Of a stretch of DNA of 64,000 nucleotides, positions 8,119-17,744 are shown piece after piece. This DNA is from Niastella caeni. Its GTDB lineage: Bacteria; Bacteroidota; Bacteroidia; Chitinophagales; Chitinophagaceae. A program made the position numbers and the translations under genes. Numbering within the stretch: the first letter of the stretch is position 1; each line of letters opens with the position of its first letter. Location: contig NZ_STFF01000006.1 of assembly GCF_004834005.1 (NCBI RefSeq), forward strand, positions 310,001 through 374,000. Direction: 5' to 3'. Below the pieces are notes generated by a model. That model worked only from the letters and a program-made list of their open reading frames with translations, was not told the origin of the DNA and ran no database searches.

Positions 8119-8132
8119 ATTTCGGCCGAAAT
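8119..8132. promoter_or_regulatory. 14-bp perfect palindrome upstream of the second yceI-like gene
   Basis: ATTTCGGCCGAAAT is perfectly self-complementary and lies 45 bases before the ATG at 8177, close to a TTTG that could belong to a Bacteroidota -7 element. It is a candidate operator for a dimeric repressor; the regulator is unknown. Confidence 0.5.
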
Positions 8133-8176
8133 TTGTACAGTTACCAATTAATAACAAACAAAAAAATATCAAACAA

Positions 8177-8713
8177 ATGTCACAAGTTAAATGGACACTC
8201 GACCCAATGCATAGCGAAATTACCTTTAAGGTAAAACACCTTATGATCAGCACCGTTACCGGACAATTCAGAAACTTTAATGTGGTAGCCGAAACAGCAG
8301 GTAACGATTTCAGCAAGCCCGGTAAAATTGATGTAACTATTGATGTAGCATCTATCGACACCAATAATGAGCAAAGAGACGGTCACCTGAAATCAGATGA
8401 CTTTTTCAGCGCCGCCAATCATAACCAGATCACCTTTAAAGGCATTAAATTCGAAGCCAATGGCGAAGAAGGTAAATTACATGGTGAACTGACGATCAAA
8501 GGCACTACCAAACCCGTAGTACTGAATGTTGAAAACGGTGGTGTGGTAGTTGATCCTTATGGACAAACAAAAGCCGGTTTTACTGTAAGCGGAAAATTAA
8601 GCAGAAAGGAATTTGGATTAACATGGAGTGCTGTTACTGAAGCTGGTAACGTAGTAGTAGGAGATGACATTAAATTCACCGCTGAAATACAGTTGGTAAA
8701 ACAAGCTGCTTAA
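8177..8713 (+). CDS. YceI-family lipid-binding protein (second copy)
   Basis: A 178-residue YceI-domain protein starting directly with MSQVKWTLDPMHSEITFKVKHLMI, again without a signal peptide. The RDGHLKSDDFFSAANHNQITF and KEFGLTWSAVTEAGNVVVGDD segments are the conserved core and C-terminus. It is followed at 111 bases by the dioxygenase-esterase pair. Close homologues occur beside quinone-detoxifying MhqO/MhqD-like genes, so a role in oxidative or electrophile stress is plausible but inferred. Confidence 0.9.
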   Translation: MSQVKWTLDPMHSEITFKVKHLMISTVTGQFRNFNVVAETAGNDFSKPGKIDVTIDVASIDTNNEQRDGHLKSDDFFSAANHNQITFKGIKFEANGEEGKLHGELTIKGTTKPVVLNVENGGVVVDPYGQTKAGFTVSGKLSRKEFGLTWSAVTEAGNVVVGDDIKFTAEIQLVKQAA

Positions 8714-8824
8714 GCCTTCGGATCCTGAACCGGTGAAACACCAGCTTTATGAAAAAGGTTGGTGTTTCCCCCGGTCATACACAATAGTAAACCTTATCGT
8801 AGCTTCATATTAGAATTTACAATT

Positions 8825-9766
8825 ATGGAAGATAGAATATTGGGCCTACATCACATTACGGCGATAGCCGGTGACGCCCAGCGCAATTACGACTTTTATA
8901 CCAAAGTGCTCGGGTTAAGATTAGTAAAGAAAACCGTGAACTTCGATGACCCCGGCACCTATCACTTTTATTATGGTAATGAAAACGGTACGCCTGGCAC
9001 CATTCTTACCTTCTTTCCCTGGAAGAATGTAAACCCGGGACGTATTGGCACCGGCATGGCTACCGATATCGGGTATACCGTGCCGGCAGGCAGCCTCGAC
9101 TTCTGGAGCGATCATTTCGAAAAACACGAGGTACGGTTTGGACAGGTAGATGAACAATTCGGCGAACAAATACTTCGCTTTGAGGACCCGGATGGGTTAC
9201 ATATTCAACTGGTGGTGCCTGCCAAAGCAGATAACCGCGCTCCCTGGGAAACCAGCGAGATCAAAAAAGATGTGGCTATAAAAGGTTTTCACAGCATTGT
9301 GTTAACGCTGCGGAATATAAAACCAACAGCCAGCATTCTTACCGACATATTCGGTTATAAATTATTAAAACAGGAAGGAAACAGGTACCGTTTTATTACG
9401 GATGCTATAGAAAATGCCGCTATTGTTGACCTGGTGGAAGAACCTGACGTACCTCACGGACTGGTAGCAGGCGGCACCAATCACCACGTAGCGTTTCGCG
9501 TGAAAAATGATGAATTGCTTATGCATTTCAGGGAAAAGATTGCCGGCAAAGGATATAATATAACACCCAAGATAGACCGGAATTATTTTTTCTCTTTGTA
9601 TTTCCGCGAACCGGGCGGTGTGTTGTTTGAACTGGCTACAGATAATCCGGGTTTTGCGATCGATGAACCGGTGAATGAACTGGGCACGCATTTAAAACTG
9701 CCCGTGCAGTATGAACCCGAAAGGGCTTCCATTGAAAAAGTGTTACCCAAATTGATACAATCATAA
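8825..9766 (+). CDS. VOC-superfamily ring-cleaving dioxygenase (MhqO-like)
   Basis: A 313-residue glyoxalase/extradiol-type protein with two repeats of the VOC fold. The likely ATG is at 8825; an upstream TTG would add 22 unusual residues. Candidate metal ligands are a histidine in LHHITAIAG (residues 9-10), one in TNHHVAFRV, and the glutamate in GVLFELATD. The sequence pattern matches MhqO/MhqE/PcpA-type hydroquinone dioxygenases. The next gene starts one base after its stop codon, so the two are co-translated. Confidence 0.85.
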   Translation: MEDRILGLHHITAIAGDAQRNYDFYTKVLGLRLVKKTVNFDDPGTYHFYYGNENGTPGTILTFFPWKNVNPGRIGTGMATDIGYTVPAGSLDFWSDHFEKHEVRFGQVDEQFGEQILRFEDPDGLHIQLVVPAKADNRAPWETSEIKKDVAIKGFHSIVLTLRNIKPTASILTDIFGYKLLKQEGNRYRFITDAIENAAIVDLVEEPDVPHGLVAGGTNHHVAFRVKNDELLMHFREKIAGKGYNITPKIDRNYFFSLYFREPGGVLFELATDNPGFAIDEPVNELGTHLKLPVQYEPERASIEKVLPKLIQS

Positions 9767-9767
9767 C

Positions 9768-10391
9768 ATGCATACAAAACAAGTTATTCAGGCCGGAAAG
9801 CAAACAGGCGAAGCGTCAAAAGCGCTGATTATGATACATGGGCGAGGCGGCAGTGCGGATGATATTCTGGGGCTTGCGACTTATTTGCCGGTAAAAGACT
9901 TCGCGCTGTTTGCGCCCCAGGCCACCAACAATACCTGGTATCCGTATTCTTTCCTGGCGCCACCCAAAGAGAATGAGCCCTGGTTATCGGGTGCGCTGGC
10001 GGTAATAAAAGAGGTGGTAGCAGATGTGCAGGCAAGCGGCATTACAACAGACAATATTTATTTCCTCGGCTTTTCGCAGGGCGCCTGTTTAACCCTGGAG
10101 TTTGTTGCCCGCAACGCCACCAAATATGGCGGTGTGGCAGCTTTCACCGGGGGGTTGATTGGTGATACTATCTACGAACAAAATTATGCCGGTGATTTTG
10201 GCGGAACTCCCATCTTCATTGGCACCAGCGATCCTGACCCACATGTACCGGTTGAAAGAGTACACGCTAGCGCGGAGATCTTAACCCGCAAGCATGCCCA
10301 GGTAACGAAGAAAGTGTACAAGAACATGGGGCATACCATCAACCAGGATGAGATCAGTACGGTGAATGAATTAATATTTAAAGAATCTTGA
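9768..10391 (+). CDS. Alpha/beta-hydrolase carboxylesterase (MhqD-like)
   Basis: A 207-residue phospholipase/carboxylesterase-family hydrolase. The nucleophile elbow is GFSQGA with Ser103, the acid is in TSDPDPHVP (Asp155 or 157), and the histidine is His189 in NMGHTI; MIHGRGG near residue 22 forms the oxyanion loop. It starts 1 base after the ring-cleaving dioxygenase and is probably translationally coupled. In Bacillus, MhqD-type hydrolases pair with MhqO/E dioxygenases in resistance to methylhydroquinone; the same pairing is seen here. Confidence 0.88.
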   Translation: MHTKQVIQAGKQTGEASKALIMIHGRGGSADDILGLATYLPVKDFALFAPQATNNTWYPYSFLAPPKENEPWLSGALAVIKEVVADVQASGITTDNIYFLGFSQGACLTLEFVARNATKYGGVAAFTGGLIGDTIYEQNYAGDFGGTPIFIGTSDPDPHVPVERVHASAEILTRKHAQVTKKVYKNMGHTINQDEISTVNELIFKES

Positions 10392-10395
10392 GATA

Positions 10396-10441
10396 ACCGT
10401 GTCACGGTCCTGAGCAAAGTCGAAAGAGAACCGTGGCACGG
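10396..10441. terminator. Hairpins between convergent genes
   Basis: Two self-complementary elements, ACCGTGTCACGGT (10396-10408) and ACCGTGGCACGG (10430-10441), flank a reverse copy of the REP-like motif (CCTGAGCAAAGTCGAA). They fill the 61-base gap between the esterase and the efflux adaptor, which converge here, so a bidirectional terminator role is likely although there is no long T-run. Confidence 0.55.
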
Positions 10442-10452
10442 CTATTTACAAA

Positions 10453-11589
10453 TTACGGTTTCACTGAAACCGTAGAGCCATTCCTCACCTCTTCATTTCC
10501 CTGCTTAATGATCAGGTCGCCGGTAGCCAACTCACCAAACACTTCCACTTTACCATCGCTCTCCCGGCCTTTTTTTACATCAACCCATTCTGCTTTATTA
10601 TTAACAACTTTAATAACAAACACCCTTTCCTGTGAACTTACAATGGCAGTTTTGGGAAGAATGAACGTACTGTCTTTGGTTGACAACGGAATGATAACAT
10701 TCGCCACCATGCCTGGCAATAACCTTTTGTTCTCATTGATTACATCCATTTCAATGCGTTGCGAGCGCAGGCGACTGTCCAACGCACCGGCGAGCCTTTT
10801 TACCTGCGCTGAAAACTTTTCATTGGGAAATGCATTCACATTAAAATTCACTTTATCCTGTTGGTCCAAATATCCGGTATAGGCTTCCGGAACATAGATC
10901 ACCAAACGCAATTTCTTTTGCTCCTGTAAAGTGAACAATGGAAACTCCGATCCTTTACCTGACGGACCCACATACGCACCAGGATTAGCATTACGGGAAG
11001 TGATCACTCCATTGAAAGGCGCTCTTATTTCCAGGTAATTCCTTCTGTCGGTAACTTCCCTGTATTGCGCTTTTGCCGCATCCCATTGTGCAAAGTCTGA
11101 ATTCTTTTTCGCCAATGCCTGGTCAAGGTCATTCTGCGAAACGGTTCCCGGTGTTTTACTGGTTTCCAGCAACCGGTCATAACCAGACTTACTGGCGATG
11201 TATAACGCTTCCTGGGATTTCAACCTTGATTGTGCAGCCGCTTCCAACGAATTTAATTCGGGCGCTTCCATGGTCACCAGCAACTGCCCGGTCTTTACTT
11301 CAGAACCAACATCTACATATAACTTCCGCACAAAACTGTTTTCCTTCGCATACAGGTCAACCTGTTGAAAAGCCACCAGTTCACCAGGTATTTGTAATGA
11401 AGAAGAAAGCATCCCTTTTTCCAGGGGAACTACTTCTGTAGAAACCGCCACTGTTGCGGCAGCAATTTTTTTCGTAGTGGGTTCTTCACCGCTGGTTGAT
11501 TTACAGCTTTGTAATAAACCAGGCAAGCTCACGCCAGCCAGTAAAACAAAACCAGTCTTTGCTTTATATATTAAATTTCTTAGTTGCAT
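10453..11589 (-). CDS. RND efflux periplasmic adaptor lipoprotein
   Basis: A 378-residue membrane-fusion protein. A signal peptide with lipobox LLQSC anchors it to a membrane. The two lipoyl half-motifs (VDLYAKENSFVRKLYVDVGSEV and LEIRAPFNGVITSRNANPG) flank a helical hairpin of about residues 100-180, and a beta-barrel domain follows. It is the third gene of a minus-strand TolC-pump-adaptor operon, 144 bases after the pump gene. The substrate is unknown. Confidence 0.92.
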   Translation of the reverse strand: MQLRNLIYKAKTGFVLLAGVSLPGLLQSCKSTSGEEPTTKKIAAATVAVSTEVVPLEKGMLSSSLQIPGELVAFQQVDLYAKENSFVRKLYVDVGSEVKTGQLLVTMEAPELNSLEAAAQSRLKSQEALYIASKSGYDRLLETSKTPGTVSQNDLDQALAKKNSDFAQWDAAKAQYREVTDRRNYLEIRAPFNGVITSRNANPGAYVGPSGKGSEFPLFTLQEQKKLRLVIYVPEAYTGYLDQQDKVNFNVNAFPNEKFSAQVKRLAGALDSRLRSQRIEMDVINENKRLLPGMVANVIIPLSTKDSTFILPKTAIVSSQERVFVIKVVNNKAEWVDVKKGRESDGKVEVFGELATGDLIIKQGNEEVRNGSTVSVKP

Positions 11590-11733
11590 ATGCGCTGTTT
11601 TCTGTGATGGTCTTTCAAAATTAGTACTTACTAAAACCGTTTATATTATTTATTGTTCTGCGGTGTTGATGTTTATGATTGTCAAAATTTGGCAGCGTGG
11701 TCAAAATTCGGAAACTCACTCACCATTAATCAT

Positions 11734-14700
11734 TCACCCCTGATAAAACTTACTTTCCTTATCTTCCGGGTCTAATGAAACCGACTGCGTAGACGCTTTC
11801 CCCTGCACCCACGTAAATACCATGGGCAGAATGAATAAGGCCGCAAAAGTGGAAGCGATCAAACCGCCAATTACGGCACGGCCCAGGGGCGACGCCTGAT
11901 CGCCGCCTTCGCCCAAACCGGATGCCATTGGGATCATGCCTGCCACCATCGCAATGGTCGTCATCAGGATCGGACGTAATCGCAAGGCTGCCGCTTCTAT
12001 TGCCGACTCCCAGGCATTGCCGTTATGCATGCGCAAATGTTCCGCATTGGTAATGAGCAGCACCGAATTGGCAATGGAAACCCCCACCGACATAATGATA
12101 CCCATATATGATTGCAGGTTAAGGGTAGAACCGGTAATCATCAACATTATCAGCGACCCTAAAATTACCGCCGGAATGGTTGCCAGGATCACCGCCGATA
12201 CTTTGAACGATTGAAAATTCGCCGCCAGCATTAAGAAGATCACGACAATTGCGACTATCAATCCGCCCTGCAGACTATCCAGTGTATCGGTCAATACTTC
12301 GCTTAACCCTTTCGGTTCAACATTCAATCCCCGCGGCAACTCACCCAGTGATTGAACCGCTTTTTGAATGTCCTTGGTAGCCGTACCCAGGTCCATCTTA
12401 TTCAGATTGGCAGTTACGCTCAACATGGGCATTGCGCCCACGTTATCATTCTCACCATATGTGGTATCGGGTTGTATGGTAGCCACATCGCTTAAAACCG
12501 GTCGGGATGCATTGCTCAGGATCGGGATTTCACCAATATTGTTTACACTCGTCATCTTGTTTTCAGGCACCAGCACCTGCACGCTATAAGCCAGGTTCGA
12601 TTTTTCATCTACCCAGATATTCTTTTCCGTATACCGTGAGGAGGAAGTGGAAGCGATCAGTGAACGGGAAATATCATTGATATCCACACCCAGTTGCGCC
12701 GCCCGCGTTCTGTCGATATTGATATTTATGGCAGGATACCTGATCGACTGACCCAATTGCACATCGCGCATGTAAGGGATCTGTTTCAGTTTGTGGATCA
12801 CCTTGTTCGCATATTCTTCATTCAGCTTTTTGTTCCTTCCCGAGATCCGGATCTCCACCGGCGTAGGCGAACCCTGGCTTAATATTTTATCCGTTAATTG
12901 AATGGGCTCAAAAGACAATCGTACATCGGGCATAAGGGTATGTAGCTTCGCCCTGATCTTTTCTTTCAACTCATCCATATCTGTCTTATACTCTTCACTC
13001 AACTGTACCTGTAAAACCGCTTCCTGTGGTCCGCTCATGAACAGGTAAATTGGACTGGTACTAAACAAACCCGGGTGCTGCCCAATAAATGCGGAGGTAA
13101 CAGAAATATTTTCTTTACCAACCAGTTCATCCAACGCGCCGAGTGTTTTGAGGATGATGGCTTCCGTACGTTCGATGCGCGTACCATCAGGCGCCCGCAA
13201 CCGCAACATGAATTGCCCGGAGTTGGTATGCGGCAATACATCCCGACCAATACTCGCCAACAACAACACTGCCGCACCACTTACCACAACTATATAAGCG
13301 ATCACAACCGGTTTGCGGTATGGCAATATTCTTTGTAAGAACCGCAGGAACCGTGCACGCAACTTTTCAAAACGGGTAGCATTCTTACTTTCCTTTTCCA
13401 ACAATACTTTCTTTTGGTCCCAGGTATCACCTTCGGGCAGTGCAACCGGTTGAACACTATGAATGGAGTTGTGGTTGCCCGGATGAACTTTCATGATCCA
13501 GTTAGCCAGCACCGGCACAAAGGTTTGCGCCAGCAGGTACGACGTGATCATGGAGAAAGCGATAGCCAGTGCTAATGGCAGGAACAGCGAACCCGGGATG
13601 CCCTTCATCGTAAAAGCAGGCGCAAATACCGCCAGGATACAAAACAGGATGAGCAACTTGGGAAAGGCAATTTCCTTACACGCATCCCATATGGCCACGG
13701 CCTTTGGCTTGCCCATTGCAAAGTGCTGGTGAATATTTTCAATCGTCACCGTAGATTCATCAACCAGGATCCCAATGGCGAGCGACAGACCACTCAACGT
13801 CATGATATTGATCGTTTGATTGAACAACGACAAAAACAATACACCTGATATAATAGAAGCGGGAATGGTAAGGATCACAATGAGTGCGCCTCGCGAATCA
13901 CCCAAAAACAACAACACCATTAAACCGGTAAGAATCGCGCCAATAGCGCCTTCTGAGATCAAACTCTTCACCGCATTGATCACATACACCGACTGGTCAA
14001 ATTCATACGATAGTTTTACATCTTCCGGCAATTGCGCCTGGAACTTAGGCAATGCTTTTTTAAGGTTCTGCACCACTTCCCAGGTACTGGCATCAGCCGA
14101 TTTGGTGATCGGCATGTAAACAGATCGTTTTCCATTCACCAGCGCATAACTGGACGTAATATCGGCGCCATCTTCAATGGTAGCCACATCTCGCAGGTAC
14201 ACATTTTGCACACCGCCTTTAAACAAAGGAATATTCTCAAAATCCTTGATGGTCTTAATGGTCGTATTGGTAGGCGTAATATAATTGTAATCGTTGATCC
14301 GCACATTACCCGATGGCGTGGTTTGGTTGTTGATGCGGATGGCCTGCACCAATTGATCGGGTGTAAGATTATGCGCCCGCATTAATTCGGGGTCTGCTTT
14401 TATTACAATCGTACGTACGTTTCCACCAAAAGGGGCCGGCGATACCAGCCCGGGAATGGAAGTAAAAGAAGAACGCACATATACGTTGGCCAGATCGAGC
14501 AATTCGTTATTGGAACGGATAGGACTCGTCAAGACCAACTGCCCAACCGGCAAGGTAGATGCATCGAACCGTAGAATGAACGGTGGTTGCGAGCCTTGTG
14601 GGAATATTGCCTGCGCCCGGTTACAAAAAGCGCTCACCTCCGCAGCAGCCTGGGCCATATTCGTTCCGGGGTAAAATGACAGCTTCATTAACGTTAGTCC

Positions 14701-14958
14701 CTGGATATTTTTTGTTTCGATGCTTTTTACGCCGGAGACATACAATAACAGGTTCACATAATTTTTACCAAAGAACGCTTCCATCTGCGTAGGGGTATAA
14801 CCACCAAACGGATGGGAAATATAAATAACCGGCAGATCGAGCGAAGGAAAGATATCTATTTTAATATTGCGTACTGCATTAATACCAAAAAAGCATAACC
14901 CCGCAACCAACACCAGTATTGTAATAGGTTTCCGTAATGCTAATCTTATCAAATTCAT
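11734..14958 (-). CDS. RND-family efflux pump, inner-membrane transporter
   Basis: A 1074-residue AcrB/MdtB-like permease with the normal twelve-helix, two-porter-loop layout. The N-terminus (RKPITILVLVAGLCFFGI) is TM1. The proton-relay region of TM4 reads GILVDESTVTIENIH, so the usual Asp-Asp pair is Asp-Glu, as in some relatives. A repeat of the same topology begins near residue 540. It lies 42 bases after the TolC gene and works with it and the adaptor as a tripartite pump exporting small molecules across both membranes. Confidence 0.93.
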   Translation of the reverse strand: MNLIRLALRKPITILVLVAGLCFFGINAVRNIKIDIFPSLDLPVIYISHPFGGYTPTQMEAFFGKNYVNLLLYVSGVKSIETKNIQGLTLMKLSFYPGTNMAQAAAEVSAFCNRAQAIFPQGSQPPFILRFDASTLPVGQLVLTSPIRSNNELLDLANVYVRSSFTSIPGLVSPAPFGGNVRTIVIKADPELMRAHNLTPDQLVQAIRINNQTTPSGNVRINDYNYITPTNTTIKTIKDFENIPLFKGGVQNVYLRDVATIEDGADITSSYALVNGKRSVYMPITKSADASTWEVVQNLKKALPKFQAQLPEDVKLSYEFDQSVYVINAVKSLISEGAIGAILTGLMVLLFLGDSRGALIVILTIPASIISGVLFLSLFNQTINIMTLSGLSLAIGILVDESTVTIENIHQHFAMGKPKAVAIWDACKEIAFPKLLILFCILAVFAPAFTMKGIPGSLFLPLALAIAFSMITSYLLAQTFVPVLANWIMKVHPGNHNSIHSVQPVALPEGDTWDQKKVLLEKESKNATRFEKLRARFLRFLQRILPYRKPVVIAYIVVVSGAAVLLLASIGRDVLPHTNSGQFMLRLRAPDGTRIERTEAIILKTLGALDELVGKENISVTSAFIGQHPGLFSTSPIYLFMSGPQEAVLQVQLSEEYKTDMDELKEKIRAKLHTLMPDVRLSFEPIQLTDKILSQGSPTPVEIRISGRNKKLNEEYANKVIHKLKQIPYMRDVQLGQSIRYPAININIDRTRAAQLGVDINDISRSLIASTSSSRYTEKNIWVDEKSNLAYSVQVLVPENKMTSVNNIGEIPILSNASRPVLSDVATIQPDTTYGENDNVGAMPMLSVTANLNKMDLGTATKDIQKAVQSLGELPRGLNVEPKGLSEVLTDTLDSLQGGLIVAIVVIFLMLAANFQSFKVSAVILATIPAVILGSLIMLMITGSTLNLQSYMGIIMSVGVSIANSVLLITNAEHLRMHNGNAWESAIEAAALRLRPILMTTIAMVAGMIPMASGLGEGGDQASPLGRAVIGGLIASTFAALFILPMVFTWVQGKASTQSVSLDPEDKESKFYQG

Positions 14959-15000
14959 AAATCGATCGTGTTAGATGAATCCCCTGTCATATTTATAATA

Positions 15001-16410
15001 CTATTTCACTTGTTTGATAAACAAGTCAAAATCTCCTGAAGCAGCCGCTTTCAGCAACAACGCCTGCCATACATTGATATACGCCACGCTCCTATCTGTC
15101 TCAGCCCTGTTCAACGCATACAACGCCTGCTGCAGGTCAACAACGTTGGTCAACCCATTCTTATACAATACACTTTTTTGCAGCCAGGCATCTGCTGCGG
15201 CCTTGTATTGTTGCGGTACTTCCCGGGCACTTTGCAAACTGTTGTCAATACGCTGGTCGGCGAGTATCAATTGATCCTGCAACTGCGTGGTTACCTGGTC
15301 GTATTCATTTTTATATGCAGCCGTTAAAAATTGTTGCGCCCGTACCTGGTGTTTGACCTTGGCAATGCTGGTGATATTCCAGGCAATGGCCAAGCCGGTC
15401 ACATAGTTGCTGCGGGCAGGTTTTATGCATTCGAAATAATCATGCGAATACTTGGCATTGGTAGTGGGTGAATACGAATAATCAAACCCGGAACCACGGG
15501 TTTGAAAAACGCCAAACAAATTCAATCCCGGCAGCACACTTCGTTTCAGATACGCCGTTGCTACATCACTTTGGTTAATGCGCGTTTGATAAAACTTTAC
15601 CTGCGGATTCTGCGTAATGGAACTATTCGTTTTCACTTCAGCAGGTACAGTACTGAAGAAAGTGGAGTCTAAACTAAATGCCACCGGCGCTACATTCAGG
15701 AACTGGGCCAACTGGTTGCGCACTTGCAGTTCTCCATTCCGGGCATCGATCAACGCCAGCCGCGCCCGTGATACTTCCGCATTGGCAATGGAAGAATCCA
15801 CCCCGGCATTTAAACCGGTACGGGTACGCGCCGCAACAACCTGTTGCAGGGTAATGGCCCTGTGCAGATTGGCTTGCGCATTTTGTACCAGCTTTTGTGT
15901 GGTCAATAAGTTCAGGTAAGCGCTGGCAATTTTTACGCTATGGATAAATTGTTCCTGCACCAGGTCAGCGGAATCCTTTTGCACTTGTGCATTGGCCAGG
16001 GAGATCTTTGACCTCAACCGGCCAAATGTAAAAAACTCCCAGTTGGTATTTACAAAATACAAACCACCGAACGAAGCGTTCCAGTTTTGCGAACTACTCA
16101 CCGGACCACTTGAAGCAACACCCGGTATACCAATAGCCGCCAATGGGCCATATTGACCATTGATAGTACCGTAATCCTGTTGTACAGAAGCAATAACATT
16201 CGGCAGATATTCATTGCGCGTGTTTTGCACCATCGCAGTAGAAGCATCGAGGTAATTGCGTTTTGCCTGAATGCTTTGATAATTTTTTAACCCGGTATTA
16301 ATGGCATCTGATAATAACAACGGTTGTGATGATTGAGCCGTTGCCGGTATTTCAACTCCCAACAACAGCATCACAAGGATGGCAATAACCGGTAGTGCAG
16401 AGAATCGCAT
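15001..16410 (-). CDS. TolC-like outer-membrane efflux protein
   Basis: A 469-residue outer-membrane efflux channel. The ATG at 16408-16410 is preferred because MRFSALPVIAILVMLLLG then forms a signal peptide; the longer frame adds 22 residues without one. Two OEP repeats with long heptad-rich helices (LSDAINTGLKNYQSIQAKRNYL and the second at ~NPQVKFYQTRINQS) are visible. It is the first gene of the efflux operon and is divergent from an AraC-type regulator that may control it. Confidence 0.9.
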   Translation of the reverse strand: MRFSALPVIAILVMLLLGVEIPATAQSSQPLLLSDAINTGLKNYQSIQAKRNYLDASTAMVQNTRNEYLPNVIASVQQDYGTINGQYGPLAAIGIPGVASSGPVSSSQNWNASFGGLYFVNTNWEFFTFGRLRSKISLANAQVQKDSADLVQEQFIHSVKIASAYLNLLTTQKLVQNAQANLHRAITLQQVVAARTRTGLNAGVDSSIANAEVSRARLALIDARNGELQVRNQLAQFLNVAPVAFSLDSTFFSTVPAEVKTNSSITQNPQVKFYQTRINQSDVATAYLKRSVLPGLNLFGVFQTRGSGFDYSYSPTTNAKYSHDYFECIKPARSNYVTGLAIAWNITSIAKVKHQVRAQQFLTAAYKNEYDQVTTQLQDQLILADQRIDNSLQSAREVPQQYKAAADAWLQKSVLYKNGLTNVVDLQQALYALNRAETDRSVAYINVWQALLLKAAASGDFDLFIKQVK

Positions 16411-16728
16411 AGTACTATTTTGGGTTAAAGTGTTAATTAGAACTCCTAACCCATTTCTTCTTTCGCGTAAGACCATGATTGGTTGTTAATTGAGCGTTAA
16501 CGATGATACAGTACTTCCCCCGAGAAGATGAATTGCTTCTCTTTTTTTAATCCGTTTTTAATGGCAGCATCGTTGCAGAGACATTATGTTTACCCGATAT
16601 TCATTTAGCAGAATGTCAATATACAGGGCGTTACCGGGATGCACAGTTTATTATAGGATTGTAAAGTTGCGAAGACGTTATCGATTTTCTGTTGTACAAT
16701 TTTGGGTTTATTCTGTACTTTTACAGGT
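16411..16728. other. Intergenic control region between efflux operon and AraC gene
   Basis: No gene is seen in these 318 bases. They hold the divergent promoters of the tolC-like and araC-like genes and, at 16522-16548, a terminator-like hairpin. A TTTTG (16700-16704) and TACTTTTA (16716-16723) resemble a weak Bacteroidota -33/-7 pair for the AraC gene. Confidence 0.6.
16522..16548 (+). terminator. Rho-independent-like hairpin with T-run
   Basis: GAGAAG (16522-16527) pairs with CTTCTC (16536-16541) across an 8-base loop and is followed by seven T residues. It points along the plus strand, away from the tolC-like gene, yet no plus-strand gene ends upstream. It could terminate a short leader or small RNA started in 16411-16520. 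Confidence 0.55.
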
Positions 16729-17619
16729 ATGAACACGGAGAATCTCCACCAGCCTTTTGAAATAGTTTACAAAGAAACAGACGAGTGTCTTAAACCAACT
16801 CACAAGCACAACTTCTTTGAACTGGTTTATATCATTGATGGTACCGGTACCCATTGCATTAATAAAAACAAATTCGAATACCGGAACGGGAATTTATTTT
16901 TACTTACTCCACAAGACTCACATAAAGTAACGGTCAGAACCACTACCAAATTCTTCCTGATCCGCTTTAATGATATTTATTTCAAATCACAAAATGAGCA
17001 AGCCCACAGCCATCAGAATGAATGGATAAAAAAGCTGGAGTTCATCTTTCATAATACCACGCATTCACCAGGTTGTATACTAAAAGGCATGAACGACCGG
17101 GTGTTGGTGAAAGCATTGATAGATGGATTGATCAAAGAACACATCAATAAGGACCCCTATCACCAGGAGATCATTCACCAGATGGTGAACACCGTGATCT
17201 CTATTGTTGCCCGTAACCTTTACATCAGGGTGCCGAACAAAATGAAATCTGATGCCAACAACGATGAAACCACGTTGAAGATCATTCATTATGTACAGGC
17301 TCATATTTACAAACCTGAATTATTAAAAGCCGAGCAAATTGCCGGCGCTTTTCAAATATCAGTCAATTACCTCAGCGAGTATTTTAAAAAACATACCGGA
17401 GAAACCTTACAAAATTATATTACCAACTACAAACTAAAGTTGGTAGAAACGCGATTGCTGCACAGCGATATGCGCATTAACGAGATTGCCTTTGAATTAC
17501 ATTTTACCGACGAAAGCCATTTAAACCGCATCTTTAAAAAATACAAAGGCATAAGCCCTACCGGCTACCGTAAACAGGTACTATTTGACAGGAAAATGGT
17601 AGTGGCGGCAACAGCCTGA
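16729..17619 (+). CDS. AraC-family transcriptional regulator (efflux-linked)
   Basis: A 296-residue regulator with an N-terminal cupin domain (PTHKHNFFELVYIIDGTGTHCIN, LLTPQDSHKV) and a C-terminal AraC HTH pair (residues ~195-290), including MRINEIAFELHFTDESHLNRIFKKY. The ATG at 16729 is chosen over a TTG at 16702. Because it is divergent from the TolC-RND-adaptor operon it is the obvious candidate regulator of that pump; the inducer is unknown. Confidence 0.88.
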   Translation: MNTENLHQPFEIVYKETDECLKPTHKHNFFELVYIIDGTGTHCINKNKFEYRNGNLFLLTPQDSHKVTVRTTTKFFLIRFNDIYFKSQNEQAHSHQNEWIKKLEFIFHNTTHSPGCILKGMNDRVLVKALIDGLIKEHINKDPYHQEIIHQMVNTVISIVARNLYIRVPNKMKSDANNDETTLKIIHYVQAHIYKPELLKAEQIAGAFQISVNYLSEYFKKHTGETLQNYITNYKLKLVETRLLHSDMRINEIAFELHFTDESHLNRIFKKYKGISPTGYRKQVLFDRKMVVAATA

Positions 17620-17622
17620 ATA

Positions 17623-17681
17623 GTTACCGGTTACCAGTTATCAGGGAAAACCCAGTAACTGGTCTGTCCCGGCTAAGCCGG
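17623..17681. repeat. Short heptad array and GC hairpin
   Basis: Three GTTACCN-type heptads (17623-17643) are followed by an inverted match (CCAGTTA against TAACTGG) and by CCCGGCTAAGCCGGG, a 7-bp perfect stem without a T-run. They occupy the spacer between the AraC regulator and the MFS gene. Confidence 0.65.
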
Positions 17682-17744
17682 GAATAACAACAACTTAAAA
17701 TGACTATCATTCTTGTTGAACAACAAATCTCGTTATAAAGTATT

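Larger units (their letters stand above)
7872..8176. other. Intergenic region: long heptad array plus palindrome
   Basis: There is no gene in these 305 bases. Most of the span is a pyrimidine-rich 7-base-period array (7925-8057), then an A/T-rich stretch, a 14-bp palindrome (8119-8132) and the leader of the second yceI-like gene. Confidence 0.8.

Noticed and set aside
13820..14385. Plus-strand open frames opposite the RND pump gene
   Set aside because: They are shadow frames of a strongly conserved transporter and lack recognisable domains.
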